The notes under the pieces: model-generated
Database searches by the model: none
What the model was told of the DNA's origin: nothing
Seen by the model: the letters and a program-made list of their open reading frames with translations, nothing else
Assembly: GCA_963706755.1 (NCBI GenBank)
Contig: CAVPNH010000003.1
Location: forward strand, 164,191 to 228,190
Length of the DNA: 64,000 bases
Source: RPQJ01 sp963706755
GTDB lineage: Bacteria > Pseudomonadota > Gammaproteobacteria > Steroidobacterales > Steroidobacteraceae
Direction of reading: 5' to 3'
Part shown: in pieces, positions 56,707-64,000 of the stretch
Layout: every line of letters starts with the position of its first letter
How positions within the stretch are numbered: position 1 is the stretch's first letter
Translations under genes and position numbers: made by a program

Positions 56707-58935
56707 ATGAAGCCGTCCGCCCGTATCGCGTCCCACCGGCGACGGCTGCTCGCAGTGCTCGCGCTCTGCCCGGCGGTCGCCTGGCCGGCGGGCGCTGTTG
56801 ACCAGTCCTGCCGTGTCCCGGTGCTCGAGGATCCGCGACTCGAGCTGTTGCGCAAGGCCGACCCCGACGATCCACACGTCGACATCACGAGCGACCAGGG
56901 CGACCTCTCTCGCGCGGGCGACGCCGAGCTCTCGGGCAACGTGAGCATCCGCATGGGTCAGCGGCTCCTCACCGCCGACAAGGCCACGGTCGACGCCGCG
57001 AAGCGCAGCATCTCGGTCGACGGCAAGGTCGAGTACCTCGACCCCCAGATACACGTGACGGGCCGCGGCGCTGATTTCTCGGGCGGCGCAGGCAGCTTCG
57101 AAGGCGCCAGGTTCGAGCTGGTGGACGGTTCCGGCCGCGGCGCGGCGAAGTCGGCGCGGCTCCACGACCAGACCATGGTCGATCTCGAGGGCGTGCGCTA
57201 CACGGTCTGCCCCCCGGGCAACGAGGACTGGCTGATCAGGGCGCAGAAGATCTCGCTCGACCAGGAGTCGAACACGGGGACGGCGCGAGACGTTCGCCTG
57301 GACTTCAAGGGCGTGCCGATCCTGTACACGCCCTGGATGTCGTTCCCCGTGGGTGACCAGCGCAAATCCGGCCTGCTGTTCCCCGCGTTCGGCAGCGGCG
57401 GCAAGAACGGCACCCAGGTCATGGTGCCCTGGTACTGGAACATCGCGCCAAATTACGACGCGACCCTCACATCGCGCTGGTTTTCGTCACGCGGCTACCG
57501 CATCGACCCGGAGTTCCGCTTCCTCACGGAACGGAGCCGCGGGACGTTCGAGGCGCAGTACCTGCCGCACGACTCGCAGACCAACGACTCGCGCGGAGTG
57601 TTCCAGCTCAAGGACACGACACTCTTCGCGTCGCGCACGCGCGGGCTCGTCAATGCCTCCTACGTCACCGACAACTCGTACTTCGAGGACTTCGGCGTCG
57701 GTTTCGAGGGCACGAGCGTCGTCTTCCTGAACCAGCTCGCCGAGATCCGCCGCGACACGGAACACTGGTCGCTCGTCGGCCGCACGCAGAACCTCCAGGT
57801 CATCGACAACCAGCTTGCGGACGACGAGCGGCCGTACGCAATGCTGCCCCAGCTCGTCGTCGCCGGAAACTGGGACCACCTCGCGCACGGCCTCGGTGCC
57901 TCGTTCAACGGCGAGGCGGTCAATTTCTACCGCACGACCGGGCCGCAGGGGGTCCGCCTGGACGCGGAGCCGGCGCTGAGCTGGGGCGTCGGCCGAAGTG
58001 GCGCCTACCTGGACGCGACCGCCGCATGGCGCTACACGGCGTACGCCCTGCAGGACACGACTCCCGGGACGGACGACAGCATCAGCCGTTCGCTGCCGGT
58101 CCTGAGCATCGACTCGGGCCTGGTGCTCGAGCGCGCGACGGGATCGCAGCAGCAGCGACTGCAGACCCTCGAGCCGCGCGTGCAGTACGTGTACGTGCCG
58201 TACCGGGACCAGGATTCAATTCCGGTCTTCGACACGGACACGCCCGACCTCAACATGGTGCAGCTGTTCCGCACCAACCGCTACGTCGGGGCCGATCGCG
58301 TCGGGGACGCAAACCTCGTCAGTGCAGGCGTCACGACCCGGCTGCTCGACGCAGCGAGCGGCCAGCAGTACCTGAGCGCGACCGTCGGCCAGGCATACTA
58401 CTTCTCCGACCCGCGTGTGACGCTGCCGGGCGAAGCCCCGAGCAACCGCTCGAGCTCCGACCTGATCGCCGAGATCGAGCTCAACGCCTTCAAGCACTGG
58501 AACGGGCGCTTCGCCTACCAGTGGGACCCGGACGCCAACCAGACGCAACGCACGGTCTTCGGGGTGCAGTACCGGCCGGCGAGCGACAGCGTCGTGAACG
58601 CCGCCTACCGCTACCAGCGCGACCTGCTGGAACAGGTCGACGTGTCGGCGGCCTGGCCGATCGGGAAGCAGTGGCACGGGTTCGCACGCTGGGTCTATTC
58701 GCTGTCCGAGAACAAGACGCTGGACCAGTTCGTGGGCCTGGAATACTCGTCGTGCTGCTGGGCCGTCCGGGTCATTACCCGGCGCTTCGTGAGCAGCCGC
58801 ACCGGCAGCTCGGACACCTCGATCGGCTTCCAGCTTGAACTCAAGGGCCTGTCCAGTGTCGGAGTGGACAACGAAGCTTTCCTGCGGGACGCGATTCGTG
58901 GATACTCCGCGCTCGCGGCCGAGCCTCACCCCTGA
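56707..58935 (+). CDS. lptD: LPS-assembly protein LptD
   Basis: A 742-residue outer-membrane protein that inserts LPS with LptE. Signal peptide (LLAVLALCPAVAWPAGA), jellyroll OstA domain (GDAELSGNVSIRMGQRLLTA, then VTGRGADFSGGAGSFEGA), then a large barrel with IPxxYTPWMSFPVGDQRKSG. The late cysteines in LEYSSCCWAVRVITR and the early ones (SCRVP, VCPPGNEDW) fit the disulfide pairs that mature LptD. The ATG at 56707 is very close to the divergent amgK start. It heads the run surA-pdxA-rsmA. Confidence 0.96.
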   Translation: MKPSARIASHRRRLLAVLALCPAVAWPAGAVDQSCRVPVLEDPRLELLRKADPDDPHVDITSDQGDLSRAGDAELSGNVSIRMGQRLLTADKATVDAAKRSISVDGKVEYLDPQIHVTGRGADFSGGAGSFEGARFELVDGSGRGAAKSARLHDQTMVDLEGVRYTVCPPGNEDWLIRAQKISLDQESNTGTARDVRLDFKGVPILYTPWMSFPVGDQRKSGLLFPAFGSGGKNGTQVMVPWYWNIAPNYDATLTSRWFSSRGYRIDPEFRFLTERSRGTFEAQYLPHDSQTNDSRGVFQLKDTTLFASRTRGLVNASYVTDNSYFEDFGVGFEGTSVVFLNQLAEIRRDTEHWSLVGRTQNLQVIDNQLADDERPYAMLPQLVVAGNWDHLAHGLGASFNGEAVNFYRTTGPQGVRLDAEPALSWGVGRSGAYLDATAAWRYTAYALQDTTPGTDDSISRSLPVLSIDSGLVLERATGSQQQRLQTLEPRVQYVYVPYRDQDSIPVFDTDTPDLNMVQLFRTNRYVGADRVGDANLVSAGVTTRLLDAASGQQYLSATVGQAYYFSDPRVTLPGEAPSNRSSSDLIAEIELNAFKHWNGRFAYQWDPDANQTQRTVFGVQYRPASDSVVNAAYRYQRDLLEQVDVSAAWPIGKQWHGFARWVYSLSENKTLDQFVGLEYSSCCWAVRVITRRFVSSRTGSSDTSIGFQLELKGLSSVGVDNEAFLRDAIRGYSALAAEPHP

Positions 58936-58936
58936 G

Positions 58937-60352
58937 ATGCCATTGATTTACAAGAGCTTTCTTGCTGCTTTGCTGCTGCTTGCGGGCGTGACCGCGGGTG
59001 CCCCGGCGATCGCAGCCGACGTCGCTCCGGAGGCCGTGACCACTGCGCCGGTTGTCGCCCCAAGCGCGCCGACTGCGGCTGCGCCAACCGCTGCGCCAAC
59101 CGCTACACCGGTCGCTGCACCGGCGACCGAGCGAGGCGTCTCGCTGAACCGAGTGGTGGCCGTCGTGAACGATGGCATCGTGCTGGAGAGCGCGCTCGAC
59201 CAGCAGGTACAGATAGTGACGGAGCGGCTCCGGCAGGCGGGGAAGCAGATGCCGCCGCGAGACATCCTGCGCCAGCAGGTGCTGGAGCGGCTGGTCCTGC
59301 AGGAAATCCAGATGCAGCGCGCCGAACGCGCGGGCATCAAGGTGTCCGACGAGCAGCTGAACCAGGCGCTCGCCGACGTCGCGAGCCGCAACAACGTCAA
59401 GTTCAGCGACCTGCCGGCCGCACTGGAGGCGCAGGGCATCGAGTACCGAGCCTACCGCGAGGAGGTCCGCCGCGAGATGGTCATGGGCCAGCTGCGGCAG
59501 CGCGACGTGTACTCGCGCATGTACGTGTCGCCGCGCGAGATCGAGCAGTGCGTCGCGAAGGCCATTGCCGCGCCGGAGGACCGGCTCGAGTACGACGTCG
59601 CCCACATCCTGGTCGCCATGCCGGCCGCGGCGTCACCGCAGCAGATCGAGGAACGCACGGCGCGGGCGCAGGGCGTGCTCGAGCGCGCCAGGCGCGGAGA
59701 GGACTTCGCCGATCTCGCGGTCGCCTACTCCGACGCAGGAACGGCGCTCGAGGGCGGCAAACTGGGCTGGCGCAAGGTGAGCCAGCTGCCGTCGGTGGTC
59801 GCGGAAATCGTGCCGGGCATGAAGCCGGGAGACGTGAGCGAGATCATCCGCACGCCGAGCGGCCTGAACATCTTCAAGCTCGTCGACACGCGCAGCACCC
59901 AGCCGGCCGCACTCGTCTCGCAGGTCCACGCGCGCCACATCCTCATGCAGACCAACGCCATCGAGGACGACGAGACCGTCCGGCAGAAGCTCGCGCGGAT
60001 CCGCGAGCGCGTGCTCAAGGGCGAGGACTTCGCCGCCATCGCCTCCGTGTCCTCGGTCGACCCGGGCTCCGCGACCCGCGGCGGCGACCTGGGCTGGACG
60101 AGCCCCGGCGCCTTCGTGCCGGAGTTCGACAAGCAGCTCGACGCGCTCGACGTGAACGAGATCAGCGAGCCGTTCAAGACCTCGTTCGGCTGGCACATCG
60201 TGCAGCTCCTCGGGCGCCGCACCTACGACGCGTCCGAGGACACCATGCGCAACAAGTGCGTGCAGCAGTTGCGCGAGTCGCGCGCGGACGAAGAAACGGA
60301 AATCTGGCTGCGTCGCCTGCGCGACGAGGCCTACGTCGAATACCGCATGTGA
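58937..60352 (+). CDS. surA: periplasmic chaperone/isomerase SurA
   Basis: 471 residues. Signal peptide (LAALLLLAGVTAGAPAIAA), then a Pro/Ala/Thr-rich insert up to about residue 64 not usual in SurA. The chaperone domain (VVAVVNDGIVLESALDQQVQ) follows, with two parvulin PPIase domains at about 217-315 (DVAHILVAMPA) and about 328-430 (VHARHILMQTN). The C-terminal helix carries WLRRLRDEAYVEYRM. Delivers unfolded outer-membrane proteins, including LptD, to the Bam complex. It starts 1 bp after lptD. Confidence 0.96.
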   Translation: MPLIYKSFLAALLLLAGVTAGAPAIAADVAPEAVTTAPVVAPSAPTAAAPTAAPTATPVAAPATERGVSLNRVVAVVNDGIVLESALDQQVQIVTERLRQAGKQMPPRDILRQQVLERLVLQEIQMQRAERAGIKVSDEQLNQALADVASRNNVKFSDLPAALEAQGIEYRAYREEVRREMVMGQLRQRDVYSRMYVSPREIEQCVAKAIAAPEDRLEYDVAHILVAMPAAASPQQIEERTARAQGVLERARRGEDFADLAVAYSDAGTALEGGKLGWRKVSQLPSVVAEIVPGMKPGDVSEIIRTPSGLNIFKLVDTRSTQPAALVSQVHARHILMQTNAIEDDETVRQKLARIRERVLKGEDFAAIASVSSVDPGSATRGGDLGWTSPGAFVPEFDKQLDALDVNEISEPFKTSFGWHIVQLLGRRTYDASEDTMRNKCVQQLRESRADEETEIWLRRLRDEAYVEYRM

Positions 60353-61338
60353 GCCGTCCCGTCGCGGTCCCGACGCTGGCAGTGACGACCGGCGAGCCGG
60401 CCGGGATCGGACCTGACCTGTGCGCGGCGATCGCCGAGCGGCGCTGGAACTGCCGCGTCGTGCTCCTCGGCGACCGCGCCCTGCTCGGCCGGGTCCGCGG
60501 CACGAAGCGGCGCATGGCCGCGCTCCCGGACTACGACTCGACCCGACCGGCGCGCCGCGGCGTTGAAGTCCTGCACCTGCCGATGGCCGCCCCGTGCACC
60601 CCGGGCAAGCTGGCCATTGCCAACGTCCGTTACGTGCTCGACTTGCTCGACCGCGCGTCCGACGGTTGCCGCGCAGGCGAATTCGACGCGCTGGTCACCG
60701 CGCCGGTGCACAAGGGCGTGGTGAACGACGCGGGCGTTCCCTTCTCCGGCCACACCGAGTACCTCGCGGCACGCTGCGGCGCCCGCCGGCCCGTGATGAT
60801 GCTTGCCGGCGGCGGCCTGCGCGTGGCGCTGGCCACGACGCACCTGCCGCTCGCGGCAGTCCCCGCGGCGATCACCGCGGACACGCTCACCTCTGTGCTG
60901 CGGATCCTGGATGCGGACCTGAAGCGCCTGTTCGCGATCCGCCGGCCGCGAATACTCGTGTGCGGGCTGAATCCGCACGCCGGCGAAGGCGGACACCTCG
61001 GCCGCGAGGAGGTCACCGTCATCGGGCCCGTGCTCGCGAAGTTGCGGCGCGCCGGGCTCGACCTGCATGGCCCCGTGCCGGCGGATACCGCGTTCCTGCC
61101 GGCGCAACTCGCGGGCTGCGACGCCGTGCTCGCCATGTACCACGACCAGGGCCTGCCGGTGCTGAAGCGTGCAGCGTTCGGCGACGCCGTCAACGTCACG
61201 CTGGGGCTGCCGATCGTGCGCACCTCGGTGGACCACGGCACGGCGCTCGATCTCGCCGGCACCGGACGCGCCGACCCCGGGAGCATGCTCGCTGCGCTCC
61301 GCATGGCCGCGCGACTCTGCGGGCCCGGACGCCGATGA
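60349..61338 (+). CDS. pdxA: 4-hydroxythreonine-4-phosphate dehydrogenase
   Basis: A 329-residue NAD-dependent enzyme of pyridoxal phosphate synthesis. Signatures: TTGEPAGIGPDLCAAI, VTAPVHKGVVNDAGVPFSGH, LNPHAGEGGHLGREE and MYHDQGLPVLKRAAFGDAVN (metal His). The GTG at 60349 overlaps the surA stop; the open frame extends upstream but inside surA. It ends in an ATGA overlap with rsmA. The surA-pdxA-rsmA order is standard. Confidence 0.96.
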   Translation: MSRPVAVPTLAVTTGEPAGIGPDLCAAIAERRWNCRVVLLGDRALLGRVRGTKRRMAALPDYDSTRPARRGVEVLHLPMAAPCTPGKLAIANVRYVLDLLDRASDGCRAGEFDALVTAPVHKGVVNDAGVPFSGHTEYLAARCGARRPVMMLAGGGLRVALATTHLPLAAVPAAITADTLTSVLRILDADLKRLFAIRRPRILVCGLNPHAGEGGHLGREEVTVIGPVLAKLRRAGLDLHGPVPADTAFLPAQLAGCDAVLAMYHDQGLPVLKRAAFGDAVNVTLGLPIVRTSVDHGTALDLAGTGRADPGSMLAALRMAARLCGPGRR

Positions 61339-62111
61339 GCCGCGCGAAGCGACGCTACGGTCAGCACTTCCTGCACGATCGCGGAACCATCGAGCGCATC
61401 GTTCGCGCCATCGGCCCCGCGCATGGCGACCGCATCGTGGAGGTGGGCCCGGGCCGCGGCGCCATCACGGCGAAGCTGCTCGCGAGCGCGGGCAGCCTGG
61501 ACGCGATCGAGATCGACCCGGACGTGGTGCCGCGCCTCACCGAGCGCTGCGCGGGCCTGGGCGAGCTGCGCGTGCACCTCGCCGACGCGCTCGAGTTCGA
61601 CTTCCGGGCCTTGCGCGGCGGCGGGCCGCCGCTGCGCCTGGTCGGCAACCTGCCCTACAACGTCTCGACGCCGCTCCTGTTCCACTTCGTGTCCCAGATC
61701 GACGCGATCGCGAGCATGCACTTCATGCTGCAGAAGGAAGTGGTGGCGCGCATGGCGGCCTCGCCCGGCAACAAGGACTACGGCCGCCTGACGGTGATGC
61801 TCGCGCCCTGGGTCCGGGTCGAATCGCTGTTCGACATCGGGACCGGCGCGTTCACGCCGCCGCCAAGAGTCGTCTCGACCTTCTTTGCCCTGCACCCCCA
61901 CACCGCCCCGCCCTTCGCCATCGCCGATCACGCCGCTTTTGCCCGTGTCGTGTCCGCGGCGTTCTCGCAGCGGCGCAAGACGCTGCGGAACTCGCTCTCG
62001 AAGCTGCTCGACGCCGAGGCGATCGCGGCGGCCGGCGTGGACCCCGGGGCCCGGCCCGAGACCCTCGCTCCGGAGCGATTCGCGGCGCTCGCCGCCCGCC
62101 TGCAACCCTGA
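61335..62111 (+). CDS. rsmA: 16S rRNA dimethyladenosine transferase
   Basis: 258 residues (KsgA). It dimethylates A1518 and A1519 of 16S rRNA during 30S maturation. Motifs: RYGQHFLHDRGTIERIV, VEVGPGRGAITAKLL (SAM motif I), LVGNLPYNVSTPLLFHFV (NLPY catalytic motif) and AFSQRRKTLRNSL. It overlaps pdxA by 4 nt. Confidence 0.97.
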   Translation: MSRAKRRYGQHFLHDRGTIERIVRAIGPAHGDRIVEVGPGRGAITAKLLASAGSLDAIEIDPDVVPRLTERCAGLGELRVHLADALEFDFRALRGGGPPLRLVGNLPYNVSTPLLFHFVSQIDAIASMHFMLQKEVVARMAASPGNKDYGRLTVMLAPWVRVESLFDIGTGAFTPPPRVVSTFFALHPHTAPPFAIADHAAFARVVSAAFSQRRKTLRNSLSKLLDAEAIAAAGVDPGARPETLAPERFAALAARLQP

Positions 62112-62219
62112 GCCCGTCCGCCATCCCCCACCGCCCGGTTGCAGACCGCAATTGGTACCCCGGGGCCGCAGACCTATAATCGGGTCAACTGCAACTGCGC
62201 GAACCCGCCGGAGACTTCG

Positions 62220-62657
62220 ATGCGTGACTACTCCAGGATCCTGGTGTGTCTGGACCTGACCGACGACAGCGAGAAGATCGCGGCGCGTGCAAAGGCGCTG
62301 GCGACGAGTTCCGGCGCCAGCCTGACGCTGCTGCACGTCGTCGAGTACGTTCCGGTCGAGCCCATGGGCGAGGCGCTGCTGCCCGCGGTCCAGATCGAAG
62401 GCGAACTCGTGGAGCGCGCGACCGCCCGCCTCGCCTCGTTGTCCGCCAAACTCGGCCTCGACCAGTCCGAACGCATGGTGCTCACCGGCAACATCAAGTC
62501 CGAAGTCGTTCGCGTCGCGCAGGAGCGCGGCGCCGACCTGATCGTGATCGGCAGCCGGGAACGCCACGGCATGTCCATACTGTTCAACTTCACCGAGGAC
62601 ACGGTGCTGCACGCCGCCCCCTGCGACGTCCTGGCCGTCCGCCTCCCCAGGGGCTGA
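62220..62657 (+). CDS. universal stress protein (UspA family)
   Basis: 145 residues. Starts ILVCLDLTDDSEKIAARAKA, with SLTLLHVVEYVPVEPMGEAL, and ends VIGSRERHGMSILFNFTEDT. The nucleotide-binding glycine pattern GS-x2-G-x9 is altered (GSRERHGMSILFN), so ATP binding is uncertain. The ATG is at 62220, the base before the line break, with GGAG close upstream. It is inserted between rsmA and apaG, which are adjacent in the canonical order. Confidence 0.85.
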   Translation: MRDYSRILVCLDLTDDSEKIAARAKALATSSGASLTLLHVVEYVPVEPMGEALLPAVQIEGELVERATARLASLSAKLGLDQSERMVLTGNIKSEVVRVAQERGADLIVIGSRERHGMSILFNFTEDTVLHAAPCDVLAVRLPRG

Positions 62658-62676
62658 GCCTTTCCGGACCACCGCC

Positions 62677-63060
62677 GTGACTGAAATGTCGCCTCACTGC
62701 ATCCGCGTCGACGTAATCACCAATTACATCGAGGACCAGTCGAGCCCGGGTGACGGCCGGTTCGTGTTCTCGTACACGATCACCATACGCAACGAGGGAT
62801 CGGTCCCGGCGCGGCTGCTGACACGTCACTGGATCATCACCGACGCGAACGGAAAGGTGCAGGAAGTCGTCGGCGACGGCGTGGTCGGCGAGCAGCCCCA
62901 CCTGCAGCCGGGCGAGGGCTTCCGTTACTCGAGCGGCGCAATCCTCGAGACACCGGTCGGCGCCATGCAGGGCAAGTACCGCATGCTCGGCGACGACGGC
63001 GAGCACTTCGACGCGCCGATCGCGCCGTTCAGGCTGGCGATGCCGGGACTGCTGCACTGA
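62677..63060 (+). CDS. apaG: ApaG (DUF525)
   Basis: 127 residues of the fibronectin-type beta fold. Motifs: FVFSYTITIRNEGSVPARLL, HWIITDANGKVQEVVGDGVV and GEQPHLQPGEGFRYSSG. The GTG at 62677 is used; an ATG at 62686 is possible. It precedes apaH by 6 bp, the usual partner. Molecular role is unclear, linked to Ap4A metabolism and Mg2+/Co2+ phenotypes. Confidence 0.95.
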   Translation: MTEMSPHCIRVDVITNYIEDQSSPGDGRFVFSYTITIRNEGSVPARLLTRHWIITDANGKVQEVVGDGVVGEQPHLQPGEGFRYSSGAILETPVGAMQGKYRMLGDDGEHFDAPIAPFRLAMPGLLH

Positions 63061-63066
63061 CGCCCG

Positions 63067-63906
63067 ATGGCGACCTACGCCGTCGGCGACGTGCAGGGCT
63101 GCGCTGCCGAGCTCGAAGCCCTGCTCGAGCACCTCGATTTCTCGCCCGCCCGTGACCGCCTCTGGTTCGTCGGCGACCTCGTAAATCGCGGTCCGCGCTC
63201 GCTCGACGTGCTGCGCTTCGTATTCGGCCTCGGCGACGCGGCAGTCGTGGTGCTCGGCAACCACGACCTGCACCTGCTGGCGATGGCGCGCGGCCACACG
63301 TCGCTCCGGGACCAGGACCGGTCACTACGCCAGGTGCTCGAGGCGCGCGACCGCGAGCCGCTGCTCGACTGGCTGCAGTCCCGGTCCATGCTGCATCACG
63401 ACGCGGCGCTCGGCGTCACGATGCTGCACGCGGGCCTGCCGCCGCAGTGGGACGTCGCGACGGCGCGCCACTGCGCGGGCGAACTCGAGCAGGCCCTGCG
63501 CAGCGACCGCAGCGGCGCCCTCTTCGAGAAAATGTACGGCAACGAGCCCGACCTGTGGCGCGACGACCTCGAAGGCGCCGACCGCCTGCGCTTCATCGTG
63601 AACGCGCTCAGCCGCCTGCGGGCCTGCGACGCCGACGGACGCATGCTGCTGCGCTTCAAGGGACCGCTCGACCGGCTGCCCGCCGGCGCCGTACCCTGGT
63701 TCCGCGCCGCCGGGCGACGCTCCACCGGCGCGCGCATCGTCTGCGGTCACTGGTCGGCGCTCGGCTACCTGGACGAAGCGGGCGTGCTCGCGCTCGACAC
63801 GGGCTGCGTCTGGGGCGGCACGCTCACGGCGCAGCGGCTCGACACGCCCTCACCGCCGATCCAGGTGCCGAGCACACAGCCCGTCATGGACTTCAGCGAA
63901 GGCTGA
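63067..63906 (+). CDS. apaH: symmetrical bis(5'-nucleosyl)-tetraphosphatase
   Basis: 279 residues, metallophosphoesterase fold. It splits Ap4A to two ADP and also removes Np4 caps from RNA. Metal motifs GDVQGCAAELEALLEHLD, FVGDLVNRGPRSLDVL, VVLGNHDLHLL and the downstream MLHAGLPPQWD. It is the last gene; 94 bp of non-coding sequence follow to the window end. Confidence 0.97.
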   Translation: MATYAVGDVQGCAAELEALLEHLDFSPARDRLWFVGDLVNRGPRSLDVLRFVFGLGDAAVVVLGNHDLHLLAMARGHTSLRDQDRSLRQVLEARDREPLLDWLQSRSMLHHDAALGVTMLHAGLPPQWDVATARHCAGELEQALRSDRSGALFEKMYGNEPDLWRDDLEGADRLRFIVNALSRLRACDADGRMLLRFKGPLDRLPAGAVPWFRAAGRRSTGARIVCGHWSALGYLDEAGVLALDTGCVWGGTLTAQRLDTPSPPIQVPSTQPVMDFSEG

Positions 63907-64000
63907 CACCGCAGTCGCCGGCAGCGACATCGAGCTCGTGACTGTGCTTACCCCGAATCCCAGGAGCGCTGCCCCCGCGCGTCGGGTGCCACGCGTCAGG

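Overview
The window is a high-GC stretch of a gammaproteobacterial chromosome. The gene order ychF-pth-rplY-prs-tRNA(Gln)-ispE-lolB-TPR facing hemA-prfA-prmC is the classical Pseudomonas/Xanthomonas-like arrangement. The surA-pdxA-rsmA-apaG-apaH, mreBCD-mrdA-rodA-mltB-dacA and lipB-lipA blocks, and the LptD and LolB outer-membrane biogenesis genes, point the same way. No single gene fixes the genus. Complete menaquinone genes, AmgK/MurU recycling and a SahR-like regulator suggest an uncultured or little-studied member of the class.

Layout: 1-7.6 kb is accessory-like. It holds a TPR sulfotransferase cut by the window edge, a P460-like monoheme cytochrome, a PLP dehydratase, an LtrA-type membrane protein with foreign-looking base use, an outer-membrane barrel, an HSL-type esterase and about 1.2 kb without a convincing gene. 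7.6-18 kb is the translation/heme/lipoprotein core with tRNA-Met and tRNA-Gln. 18-26.1 kb is a tightly overlapping minus-strand menaquinone operon (menF-D-H-B-A-C-E). 26.3-30 kb carries ppiB, mtgA, a flavin monooxygenase and a glycine-zipper lipoprotein. 30-35.6 kb is a methionine operon (ArsR-methyltransferase regulator, metF, metH). 35.7-37.7 kb holds small envelope or unknown genes. 37.9-43.6 kb is hslO, class I fumarase and gatCAB. 43.7-53 kb is the rod-shape/peptidoglycan cluster, running on into a D-amino acid aminotransferase and a ybeD-like gene. 53-56.7 kb is lipB, lipA, murU and amgK. 56.7-63.9 kb is lptD-surA-pdxA-rsmA-usp-apaG-apaH.

The most striking feature is not a new system but broken reading frames. 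ispE, lolB, the TPR gene, hemA, prmC, menE, menC, menA and rodA all need one or more frame changes, and prfA carries a locally compensated one. The span of each of these genes except ispE and prfA is not a multiple of three. Most breaks fall between about 12.0 and 20.7 kb. Since these are mostly essential genes, consensus error in a long-read assembly is the likeliest cause, and pseudogene calls here should not be taken at face value.

Non-coding structure of interest: a dispersed palindrome with GGTGCC/GGCACC arms at 11.3 and 35.6 kb, a perfect 20-bp hairpin at 7.75 kb, a TAGCGGATAG-type repeat at 41.8 and 53.7-53.8 kb, and an AT-rich dyad just upstream of the methionine regulator. I found no CRISPR array, prophage, insertion sequence, rRNA or obvious defence system, and no confident undescribed system.
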